In this document: positions 45,650 through 55,937 of the stretch, one piece after another
How positions within the stretch are numbered: position 1 is the first letter of the stretch
How the letters are laid out: each line of letters opens with the position of its first letter
Assembly (NCBI GenBank): GCA_964036295.1
Contig: OZ038469.1
Coordinates: forward strand, 6,216,067 to 6,280,066
Direction of reading: 5' to 3'
DNA length: 64,000 nt
DNA from: Plumapathes pennacea
Taxonomy: Eukaryota; Cnidaria; Anthozoa; Antipatharia; Myriopathidae
Position numbers and translations under genes: made by a program
Notes under the pieces: model-generated
Told to the model about the DNA's origin: nothing
Databases searched by the model: none
Seen by the model: the letters and a program-made list of their open reading frames with translations, nothing else

Positions 45650-47335
45650 CACTGGCCTGTCTTGTTTTGTGGTCTAGAGATCATTTCTAATAGTGAAAAC
45701 AATATTCTGGAACATTTCCTACTTACAAGTATCACTTAGCCTCAACCTGCACATACATACACGGGAACGTTTTCTTGCTCGTGGTTAAACTCTAGGCTGC
45801 AATCACTGTCTTTGTTTTCCAATTGTTATGGTTTGTTACTAAAACAGTGCACTATAGTGCTGAAATGGTACGCAAAAATTACATTGGACTGCTGTTAACA
45901 ATTGAACCGCTGAAAATTGTCCGTAAATTTGTGCAACCTTCTCTTCTCGCAGCTCGCCAATGAAGCATTAAATTATACGGAGCAATAACTATCGGATGAG
46001 GTTGAGCAAAATATCTTGATTTGCTTGTGGCGGTGAGCATATCAATCCGGCATCGGCAAACAGTTGATCTGCGAGACATTGGAAAATTGCGATATATTGT
46101 GATAACCAAGTTCAATAATTGTTTTATTATCAGGTGAGCTTTCACATATTAGTTGGCATACAATGTGCTGGGAAGCGCAAGTTGTGGCGAAATTGAGCTG
46201 CCATGTTCGCACAGGTGGAGAAAAAAGCGCGAATATTATTTGCAGTTGACACGCCGGAAACAATTGAGCGCATGAGCAGACACTTCTTTGTAGCTTCGTA
46301 ACAGTCTCTCGGCCAATCGGCAGACAAGAAAAAATAAAAAGTATTGAATGATAAAACCACTTATTTGTCCAAAGGATGAAATCAAGTCGTCTCGCTCTCT
46401 TGCCAGTGCTTTCTGGGTCCGCACAAGATGTAAAAAAATAATGAGCGTTGAAGTATCCAGCTATCTGGTTACAGAGTGGTCACCAGAGCCCACGCCCTTT
46501 GAAATACATGTCCTATCATGAATGTTTTTTGGTCTAAACCGATAAAAATATTAGACAAACACATGAAATTAATCATTAGGGTTTTAGCGCAACAAATTTC
46601 AGCTAGGTCATTCATAAAGTTTTAGTTTCCAAAAGTATTACAAAGAAAGCGAGCCATAGTGGACTGATTTGCGGACAAACACGAGAGAGGGTAAAAGAAA
46701 GACCGTGCAAAAATGTATATAGTAAGATCAATTGATTGTATATAGAAATGATTACAAACACTCTGCTCTCGTTTAAACTGATGGCTATTCAAAGATTCAT
46801 TACGGCACTTCTCAAATATCCGAGTGAGAAAGTAAACTGACGTGTTTTACAGCGATATATCTAACTGTGGGAGCTTGTCACGATTGTCGTGACTGCCATA
46901 TTCAAATCTTCTACGTTTCTTAGCAACACGTCTAGTTTCATCCATCAGCAATTAAATAATTACTTTTAAACTAATCTTTATTCGTGTACAGCAAGCGCTT
47001 GTAATATTATAAACAAGCTCTGTTGACTGTGGGCGATGCAATGTTGGTCAGTTTGGTCAGAACAGAATGTATATGTTCTAAATAGGGAATCATCTTACAA
47101 TTTAATAAGTTAATAAATAGTATTTATGCATAAGTCAATTCCAACCTCGATCATCTACTTTCTCTTCCCATCCCTTACCCCTCCCCCAACCCAATCCCTG
47201 ACTAAGGTTTTGAAACACTTTTGGGCAAATGCCCCACCGCGCGGACTGAAGAAAACACGGTCAAATGCTCCCCCAGTAGGGTTTTCACAGATACAAAAAC
47301 ATAACGCTCTTTCATCAAAGAAAAAACTTGTGTGA
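45650..47335. repeat. Segmental duplication, left copy
   Basis: Colinear with 47945-49440. Matched landmarks: GAAGCATTAAATTATACGG / GAAGCATTGCATTATACGC, AAGTCGTCTCGCT..TTTCTGGGTCCGCACA, CATATTCAAATCTTCTACGT / CATATTCAAATTTTCTACGT, GCTCTGTTGACTGTGGGCGATG. The offset drifts from about 1.9 to 2.1 kb because of indels. Clear divergence implies an old tandem duplication. No protein is conserved between the copies. Confidence 0.75.
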
Positions 47336-47944
47336 TATATTGTCAGAGATTGGATAATAGAGTTCAGGCAATAGAAAGGGGACAATCACCACGAATGCTT
47401 CTGGGTCTGACAAGAGTTTTCCATTTCATCGTGAACAACAGAAGCATCAAAACCCACGCAAAGGAAAATATAATGAAATCCATTTATAGACATGTCGGAC
47501 CTCTATGAGGACATGAAAATTATACAACTATCAACTTGCTGACAAACAGACAAACAATAAGACGCCTTTTATAATTTCTGAGCTTCGCGATTGGATAATT
47601 AGTTTGTTTGTCTCATTTTGCTCTATTTATATTATACCGAAAACAAAAAGAAGTCTATAGTCCAAGAACAAAATTCTAGAAGTTACTGAAAAATAGAACG
47701 TAGAAAAACTGCAATGCTCTTGGGTGATTCTTGGCATTAGTGACACAGCCAGGAAGAGATAAAAAAAGAGACTCTGAGCTGGAGTTGATTTCGTGTTATG
47801 AATTCACGAGACAGCTTGTAGAGAATGTAAATACTTGTGAATTTTTTGTGGCAGTTTCAATCCACTTGGCCGAATTGTTTACCTGAATGTTCTCTCCCTA
47901 CATCTGGTATACTCGTCTAACTATATCTATATATTGTTTCGCTT

Positions 47945-49440
47945 ATTGTGTGGTCTAAAGTTCAGTTCTATTCGTGAATACAGTATTTGAAATATCTCCT
48001 ACGTACAAGTATTAATTAGCCTGTAAACGCAATGTATATATTTGTAGTTTTCTTGCTTGTGCTCCCAGGTTGCAATTATGTCTGTGTTTCCCAAATGTTA
48101 TGTTAGTTAACAAGAGAATACTTTAGTAGTGAAATGATACGCGAAAATTACATTTGTGTTGTTGTTTGCAGTAATTTGGCCGCTGAAAATTGCCGTTAGT
48201 TTGTGCAAGTCCCTCTGTTCACAGTTCGCCGACGAAGCATTGCATTATACGCCGAAATAAAACCACTTGTTTGCTTGAATCTTTAGGTTCCAAAATATCA
48301 GGTCAAGTCGTCTCGCTTTCTTGCTAGTGTTTTCTGGGTCCGCACACGAGGTAGAAATATGACTAACTGGTTCATCTGGTTACAGAATCAATTTTGCATG
48401 GTCTGAGCTGACATGTGCTACCGTAAAAAATTGTTTTTTTATGCCGACAGTAAAATAAGACAAACACCTGATTTCCATTTGTCCAGGTGCTGTAACAACT
48501 ACGGGAAAACTGACCATCAGTTAGAATCCATCGCGGGGTTTTGCCGTTATTCATAATTTTTACTCTCCAGAGTGTAAGAGAAAGAAGGCGAGCCACAGCG
48601 GATACTCTAAATTAGCGGACAAACACAAGAGAAAATAAAGGAAAGGCCACGTCAAAACTAAAATAGTAAGATAAATTGAATGTACATAGAACTGATAACA
48701 AGCATTCTGTTCTCCTCTAAACTGATGACGATTCCAAGATACAAGAAGTAATGGATGAAAAAAGAAGACAAAAGTAAGGGAAAAATATGCTCAGACCGAG
48801 CTCATAATTAATCATTAAAGCAGTTATGAATAGAAAAAGCAGTAGTTTTCTTATGCGTCACAAGAGAATAAAGAACTGGAGACATACTCACTTTTTCACA
48901 CGGGTCTGATAGCCGCCAACTGCGGCACTTCCTTAATTCTCCGAGAGATGAAATAAAGTAACTTGTTTTTTAGCGATATATCTGAATTATGGGAAGAGTT
49001 TGTCACGATTGTTGTGACTTTGCCATATTCAAATTTTCTACGTTTCTTAGTACCACGTCTACTTTCACCCATCAGCAATTAGTTAATTTGTTTTGAACTA
49101 ATGTTTATTCGTGTACAGCACGTAATTGTATTTATAAACAAGCTCTGTTGACTGTGGGCGATGATGTTGGTCAGAATAGGATATATCGGTTCTAAAAGGT
49201 TAGTCATTTTATATTGTTTGATAAATATTATTTATGAATGAACCAATTCCAACGTTGATCACCTCCCCCCCCCCCCCCCCCCCCCCCCCCCACGGGGCAA
49301 ACCCCCGTGCATTTGATTTAGGTTTTAAAACATTTCATGGCAAAAGCCCTTACATGCGAGCAGAAAACACGGTCAAATGCTCCTCCGTTTGGGTTTCACA
49401 GACACAATAAAAAACCGCTCTTTCATTGAAGAAAAAGTTA
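47945..49440. repeat. Segmental duplication, right copy
   Basis: Counterpart of 45650-47335. It ends with the same CAAATGCTCC..GGGTTTTCACAGA-type tail and a Lys-coding GAAGAAAAA stretch. A 27-base C run sits near its right end where the left copy has CTCCCCCAACCC. Confidence 0.75.
49265..49291. repeat. Poly-C homopolymer (27 bp)
   Basis: An uninterrupted run of C followed by ACGGGGCAAACCCCCGTG. Its length is likely polymorphic or assembly-sensitive. Confidence 0.9.
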
Positions 49441-50458
49441 AAAGAGTCTTCCTCAACCATGATCCTTCACGCACGTATATTATTGTCTACATTTGGCGTG
49501 TGACGTCAACACTTTTTGTGCATTTTCATTGCACTGGAAGCGGACAATTTCCTTGACCAAAGTAATGGCAATCGTCGTTTTATCTGTCGTCGATCGTCGA
49601 GTCTGAAGCGTCGCACAACGAAGACACTGTATTTCCTGCAACTAACTGCGCGCGTCTAATATTGTTATGAAAAGTTGTGGTCTAGAAAATTTCACACGCG
49701 CGATTATGAATATTTGATTAGCGTATTTCAAATGACAATTTTATGTCTAAACACGTGAATACAGCTTTGGAAATGACATTAAAACCTCGGTTAATTTGAA
49801 AGATATATCTTGAACCACTGGACCTGAATTTCAGCTAATCTTCTGTGATGACTTTGACTGAGCTGAGCCGAAAGATGTGCCTTTGATTATGAATGTCTAA
49901 TTAGCGCATTTCTAATCGAAATTCTATATCGAAGATCGGACGACAAAAACGACTTCGGAAATCACACCCACAACTTCGGTTGATTTGGAAGATAAATTTC
50001 CATTCTGAACCTTACAGGAGGCTCATCCGAAAGATTTCCCCGTGTTTCTGTGTCAGTCTTGTGTCCTGTCGGTAAATGACATAATTTCTGCGTTGAGGCG
50101 GTTCTTCTGGCAGACGTATTTCAATGTTCATCACAAACAGCGAAAACAGCCACGGAAATCATAAAAGTAACTAGAAGCACTTATATGTCCACACCCCGAG
50201 TCAAGACACTAAACACAAATCCACTCTGACCTTTGAAGGCCGCGATATATATATTAGGCATGCAGTCGAAGAAAGCACCTGGTCGCTAGCTTCAACATCC
50301 GAGATGGCGCTTAATTGATGGAATAAGAGTCCAGCGAACCTCCTGTGAGTTTGTTCTTTTCATCCCGTGGCTTCCTTCCTTCCTTTTGGTGTATGTTTTC
50401 GCCTCTTGGTGGCCTGCCTCTCCGCGGCTGTTTGGCCGCCGGTTGATTGGTACTTGGG
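49441..50458. other. Intergenic, no supported feature
   Basis: Two paragraph-like blocks (about 49770-49850 and 49960-50040) share GGTTGATTTGGAAGATA-like wording and may be weak duplicates. Otherwise nothing is recognisable. Confidence 0.35.
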
Positions 50459-50560
50459 GTGTCCATAAAACGAAGACCTAAGAGCTATAAAACAAAGACC
50501 TATAAAACGAAGACCTATAAAACAAAGACCCCCTCCCCCACCTATAAAACGAAGACCAAA
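50459..50560. repeat. Short TATAAAACGAAGACC array, relative of the foldback arms
   Basis: GGGTGTCCATAAAACGAAGACCTAAGA opens like the foldback end GGGTGTCTCGAAAAC..AAGACCTAAGA. Four units of (C)TATAAAACRAAGACC follow. It is a single-sided, diverged member of the same family. Confidence 0.65.
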
Positions 50561-50758
50561 AGAAATGGTGGGGTGGGGGGAGAGAACGGAACTCAAAACA
50601 CGTTTCAATTTTGCCGGAGAAATTATTGTCACTCATTTTGCCGTAGAAATAAGACTATTGGGAGAGTTCTTTTATATGGTGGCCGATAGAGGTCACCAAA
50701 AAAAAATGTTTTATTACTGAGCCCACGTTGTCGGCCTGGGGAGGTGGTGGGTGAACTC

Positions 50759-50956
50759 CTACTTTAAGGAGGCATGATGACACGTAACTGGATAACTAAG
50801 AACCGCGATCATTGATGTAAACATCTTGGATATAGTTTCAGAATCTTTTCTGATAACGGCTGTAAGACTGTCAGTACAGGTTCCTCCTCCAAACACATAA
50901 ATTCCCACCCCTCCCCACTCATCCTCATCTTTGTAGCCCTCGTTGTCGGCCTGCAT
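50759..50956 (-). other. Possible orphan exon
   Basis: The minus frame after CATGACAG reads MQADNEGYKDEDEWGGVGIY then VFGGGTCTDSLTAVIRKD and ends at TAG in 50759. It has good protein-like composition and a plausible acceptor. I do not recognise it, and no other exon was joined. A Tc1-type element begins 30 bp upstream on that strand. Confidence 0.35.
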
Positions 50957-51404
50957 CTGTCATGAAATCATGTGTCAACAAACATAGAGCGGTTTTCGAA
51001 TGACTGTCGAAAGTAATCGTGTGATTGCTTTGGTTTTGCTTTGGTTTTGCGTTTGCTTTGCAGTCTGATTGGTCGACAGAAAAAGGCGCGAGTCGTCGGC
51101 CAATCAGACATGAAAGTAACACTAATCGTGTGTTTGGTTTTACTCGTCATCATCACGAAAGAATTTTTTTCATTTTTTTTTCCTTCCCTACAGTGCACAT
51201 GTTGTGTTGTTTCGTTTCTTAGTTTCTGGTCATGTGAAAGGCGTCTGTATGTCGAGCTTTTGAGCTTTTTTTTGCCGTTGTTGTTCGTCGACTCGGGTCG
51301 AGTCGTTTCGTCAAGTTAGCGGCGGACAAGCGTATTTCAAGCAGCTAAACATGTGGAGATCTCAACACGAACTGGAGAAACGGTTCACTGGCTAGCGAAG
51401 GACG

Positions 51405-52412
51405 ATGGCTTGGAGACAGAACCAGTTCGGTGGCGTTTACAAGAGAGGTTCTTCATATCCCATGCAGAAGCGCTACCAAATTGTTTCGTCCTACCTTGAA
51501 AGTGGCAGTCTAACCGAGGCTTCGGTAGCAAATATGTGCACTTACGACACTGCAAAATCTGTGACTTTGAAATTTTTAAACACCGGAAGCTTTGAACCCG
51601 GGAATAGAGGGTCTCCTCCGACGATCATGGACCCATGGAAAGTTGCGTACCTTGAATCTCTGGTTTGCCACGACCCCTTCATGTACCTATCTGAAATGCA
51701 GCAGGCTCTTCAGGACGATCTACAATTGGAACATTTTGCAGTGCCCTCCATTCCTACCACCTGCAAAACTCTCCAGAATTTAGACTTAACCCGACATAAA
51801 GCATCGAAAGTGCCGTTAGAAAGATTCACGGAAGTAAACATTGCCAGGCGCACTGCTTTTGTTAACTGGCGAAGATCTGTTGATCCCAGAAGGTTGTATT
51901 TCGTTGACGAGACTGCAGTTATATTGGCAGACGGAGTGAGAAGAATTGGGCGATGCCATACAAATCACAACCTCCCTCTAGTGACCAACAGAGCAGACGA
52001 AAGAGAGAAAATGTCAGTCCTCAGTGTGGTTGGATACGACGCGGGAGTACTGGACGCCTATCCAATTTATGGAAGCTTCAACAGAATTCAATTTAATGAC
52101 GGTATGAACCAGCATTTTGTACATCTTATTCCTCGCGATTCTTACCTTGTAATGGATAATGCTTCAATTCATAACGAACGAGATTTGATCAACATGCTTG
52201 CACCAAATAACATCACGCTCGTTAAATTACCACCGTATTCCTACGATTTTAATCCTATAGAACTGGTTTTTGGCATTGTTAAAAGCTATGTTCGTAGGTG
52301 GCCAGAGTTGCTGAGATCAAACACGCCATTAGCCATTGTGAACGCATTTGCTCAAGTCTCAGTAAACAGTGTAAGAAGATTTTATCGCAAGTGCTGGCAA
52401 GTTGCAAGCTGA
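51405..52412 (+). CDS. Tc1/mariner-IS630-type DDE transposase (copy A), intact
   Basis: 335 aa. The N-terminal part (about residues 15-75) is helix-turn-helix-like (YPMQKRYQIVSSYLESGSLT...VTLKFLNTGSFEPG, then RGSPP, a linker as in Tc1 proteins). The catalytic triad is visible: D168 in LYFVDETAV, D251 in YLVMDNASIHNE and E286 in YSYDFNPIELVFG. There are 34 residues between the second D and E, i.e. DD34E. Length is normal for the group. The start follows CGAAGGACG with an open 5' leader about 420 bp from the TIR. The protein would bind the TIRs and cut and paste the element at TA. It is 98% identical to the copy at 60627 by eye, and no inactivating change was seen. Confidence 0.92.
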   Translation: MAWRQNQFGGVYKRGSSYPMQKRYQIVSSYLESGSLTEASVANMCTYDTAKSVTLKFLNTGSFEPGNRGSPPTIMDPWKVAYLESLVCHDPFMYLSEMQQALQDDLQLEHFAVPSIPTTCKTLQNLDLTRHKASKVPLERFTEVNIARRTAFVNWRRSVDPRRLYFVDETAVILADGVRRIGRCHTNHNLPLVTNRADEREKMSVLSVVGYDAGVLDAYPIYGSFNRIQFNDGMNQHFVHLIPRDSYLVMDNASIHNERDLINMLAPNNITLVKLPPYSYDFNPIELVFGIVKSYVRRWPELLRSNTPLAIVNAFAQVSVNSVRRFYRKCWQVAS

Positions 52413-52959
52413 AACATATGTACATGTATTTTGGTTGGACGAGCTCAATTTGCATGGCAATCTACCTGGTTTTTAAAATGCCTTTACAGTATTTTGTGTG
52501 CTCAACCAAAAAACTGTCTTACAAAAGATATTTCAGAAATGGTGTGGTGTACAACGACAATGACATTTTATAAATATCCAGAAAGAATATGAATTTCTAC
52601 AGTTACTTTTCTCTGACGAAACTTTGACTTTAATCATTCTGCATTAAGAGAATTACAGTCATGCACAAAATTCCTGATGACAATAGACTATTTTTACAAT
52701 TTCGTACATTGTATGATTGTGACAGCTTGTGAACTACCAGTTATACAGAATGAAATATTTTATAGCCATGGTAACAACACAGACCCTTTTCCAGCTAAAA
52801 ATTATTTGCATGCATATTTGCATTTTTAGATGACTGTCAATAGGATCAGTGAATAGTTTTGATTTTGCATTTGCTGTTTGGATTGGTTACACAAAATGTT
52901 GTGATGCAATGTACTTTCACTTGGCAAATGGTTTGAATCCAGGAGCCTCAACAGTTAAT

Positions 52960-53145
52960 CTGTGATTGTCTGGGTGGTAGTCAGTAGTCTTCAGGAAGAT
53001 TGGTCATGTTGTCTGATGTGTTCACTACCTGAACAGAGGTCATCTTTGACTCTGACAACTTCTGATCTGGTAGTCGAAGGCATCAGTCAACAGCAACAAT
53101 CTTCCTGAGGACTACTGACTACCACCTGGACAATCACAATCAAAA
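52960..53145. repeat. Imperfect palindrome in Tc1-type element A (also in B)
   Basis: GATTGTCTGGGTGGTAGTCA at 52968 is mirrored by TGACTACCACCTGGACAATC at 53120, with CTTCAGGAAGATTG/CAATCTTCCTGAGG in between. A half-copy recurs at 53755-53815. The hairpin is conserved in element B (62190-62355). Confidence 0.75.
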
Positions 53146-53916
53146 AATATTTTACAGATTTCCATCAGATCAAAGGCTGGTGGTGGTGTCATAATAGTGG
53201 TCCAACTTGGGAAATACACATGGCCCTTGATTTTCAACAGTCTTTTCAATCCACTTTGTTATTGCCTTTCACATGACCACACACTTTAATTGCTTGATGT
53301 CCTGTGTATCTACATGTATGTGCTAATGTATTTAAGCAGTGTCGTCTTTTTATATATTCAATAAATTTTGAAAACTAGAATAATAATCATTTAATTTCTT
53401 CTTTTGTCCTGAAAATGGCCCCCACTGATTTTGGTACAGAAAACAGTGGTCGTGTTTACAGTTATAAAGCACATAAAATTACTATAAATAGTCAAAGTTC
53501 CCAGTTTACAAATTACTGCCCAAGCCTCATCTTTTCCATACACAGCTCAATCTGAATTATTTGTTTGGAAAAATATTTACATTCAATGATATTTACATTT
53601 GTACATTTAAAAACCATGCGCAGTTCCTGAGCTGAAATATTCTACTGGACCATTGGTAAATAAAACTATGACAAAGCATACAGTCAAACACCACTGAGCC
53701 AAACGTGAAGGCCGATTTACACAGTGCAATTTTAGCTAAACAGTAACTGTTGATTGCATCAGTCAACAGCAACAGTCTGCCTGAAGACTACTGACTACTA
53801 CCCAGACAATCACATCCAATCATGTTTTTCAAAACAAAATCAAACACATTTCTATTTTTGGCATTTGATTGCAGACTGTGTCAGTGTAATATACAATACA
53901 TATGCAATAATTTGCA

Positions 53917-54300
53917 ATGCCGGACATGTTTTTGCGTGGCGTTAGGCTGTCCGACGCGACCGCGTACAGATATACCAATTTTCGCACGCTAAAATATCCC
54001 ACGCCATCGGCGCACTGCGCTGTTCCATCAACACAAACAAATCAGAGAACACACCTTTCCTTCGAAGATCAAGAATGTAATAGCCTATTTTCAACGCTGG
54101 CTCAGTCAGTTCCCGATCAGTTGCGAATAAAGTTCACGTCGATCAACACACTGGATCAAGCAAACATTCATCCTAGCGATTCATGCGGTAAAGAAATCAT
54201 GCGATTTTCGACCCAGCTAAACGAAAAAGTATGTACTTACACTTCCAAGAGGCGTGAGATGTTAAAAGACGGAACAAAGTCTATGATTTGTCGACTGTGA
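53917..54300 (+). other. 127-codon frame of unknown nature in the element A-specific segment
   Basis: Starts MPDMFLRGVRLSDATAYRY and ends before TGA at 54298-54300. Composition is acceptable, but no domain, splice site or second copy was seen. The minus strand also has a long frame (54281-54838) that includes translated TIR, so reading frames here are not reliable evidence. Confidence 0.25.
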
Positions 54301-54768
54301 AGTCAATTACTTCCACAACTTCAGTCGACAGGTACGGCGATCGCAGCGACTCCGTGAACGAAATAATGACTTGTAAGACAAACACCACAGCAACCTCTGC
54401 TTCAATCCGCTTTATTCCAATTGGCATCATCGTGAATTGCAGAAGAATTACAAGCATTTCCATTTTCGAGACGAAATCAGCGACCCTCTTCCACTCGGCA
54501 TTCCTTCGGACCTTCTCTGAGCGGCTCACGCCATACCTCGAACAGCTCGAGATTTCATTGGCTAGTAAACGCAAGTAAACACACGATTGCGTTTGCTCGC
54601 CTCTCTGATTGGTTAGTAAAACCAAAACCAAACCCGATGTATTGCGTTTGGTTTTGCTCGCACTTCTGATTGGTCGGACGTGTTTTTGCTCGCGTCTCTG
54701 ATTGGCTTTGTGATTGCTTTGGTTTTGCTTTGGTTTTGGTTTTCGACAGTCATTCGAAAACCGCTCTA

Positions 54769-55684
54769 TCATGCGAGGTAAACCAGATTTTTGACTCGTT
54801 AAAATAGTTTCGTAACGTAACACACTCCAGCCAAACAAACCTGTTTCTCGTGCTATTCGAATGGTGGTGAAAAGGATTCACAGTAAAATTTTCTGTCGAT
54901 TTTTCCTAGCGACAGAATCCGCTTGAGACAATTTTATAAACAAACAACTCAGACATACCACAGTCAATTTGCATCTGCAATTGTGTCATGAAATCATGTG
55001 TCAACAAACATATCAGCAACGCAAAACTCGGAATAAGCTTTATCTTTGCCAAAACAAATGTCATGGTCACACCATACAGCTGTGTTCCTTCTTTCGTGAG
55101 CGAAGTGTATATACGCAAATGTGTCCAGAAATGTCGCTCTAAATGTGAATCTGTGTCGCCGGCCTGTTTGCCAGATACTACGGATATGTCAACCAGAGGC
55201 TGAAGTGGGAGCAGATTTCCACATGCAACCAAAGAATCGGCAACACTCATAGCCGCCATTAAATAGTGCCATGATTCTCCACGTGCGAGAGAGCCACATT
55301 TAAAAGACCCCTCCCTGGAGAGGTAATTTAGCTCCTGATATTCTGTCGCCAAGTTATAACATTAGCACGGAAACCCTTTACTGGAAATCTCTCTGTGCAT
55401 TCTTTGTGTTAAGTAGATAAAAGACAAACTTTCTCACAGGTCCTGTACCACGGCGGCTTTTATATGAATAACACTTCATGCCCCTCCCCCCTCAGTAGTT
55501 TTTGCCACCTAGAGGGGGAACATTTTATTGACCTAATGAGATGGGTCGAACGGCGGTTTGTCCGAGGCGCTGACATAGAAGCACATATATGCAAATAGTT
55601 TCAATATTTAGTCCTGATTTGGATTTTAATCCATTCTTTTTTGATCAAGGTCAATTTTCTTGTTTAGTTTCTTACACAGTTATA
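54769..55684. other. Flank of element A with decayed minus-strand coding-like DNA
   Basis: On the minus strand around 55250-54990 two frames alternate with protein-like pieces (MAAMSVADSLVACGN; GKDKAYSEFCVADMFVD). A 27-bp sequence, TCATGAAATCATGTGTCAAC plus AAACATA, at 54987-55013 also occurs immediately left of element A (50960-50986). Confidence 0.35.
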
Positions 55685-55937
55685 CTAGAAATACGATAAT
55701 CGCAGATACCCCCTCACTCTGCCATTGATGGGACTTTTACTTTGGTAACTCCCAACAAGAGTAGCCTTTGTTTTACCGAAATGTTGACTCAATCTTTTCT
55801 TCGAACTCAAGTGCTACACGCAATGGAAGGAGAAAAAGAATGGTGTGTGTTATACTTTTGCGTTGAAAAAAGAATCGATTGCGTGACGAAGTACGTATTT
55901 CCCACGGTCTGCACGTCAAATTAATTCATACAGTCTG

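Larger units (their letters stand above)
50987..54766 (+). mobile_element. Tc1/mariner-type transposon A (transposase-bearing, TA-flanked)
   Basis: Inverted ends GAGCGGTTTTCGAATGACTG and CAGTCATTCGAAAACCGCTC are flanked by TA (50985-50986 and 54767-54768). The ends extend into CTTTGGTTTTG runs. It holds an intact transposase (51405-52412). At 3.78 kb it is long for Tc1. The region after about 53905 is not shared with copy B and may be a nested or captured segment holding a 127-codon frame (53917-54300). An imperfect hairpin lies at 52960-53145. Confidence 0.8.

Noticed and set aside
54281-54838. 185-codon minus-strand frame at the right end of Tc1-type element A
   Set aside because: It translates the TIR and AACCAAAACC runs (NDCRKPKPKQNQSNH); no domain is visible.
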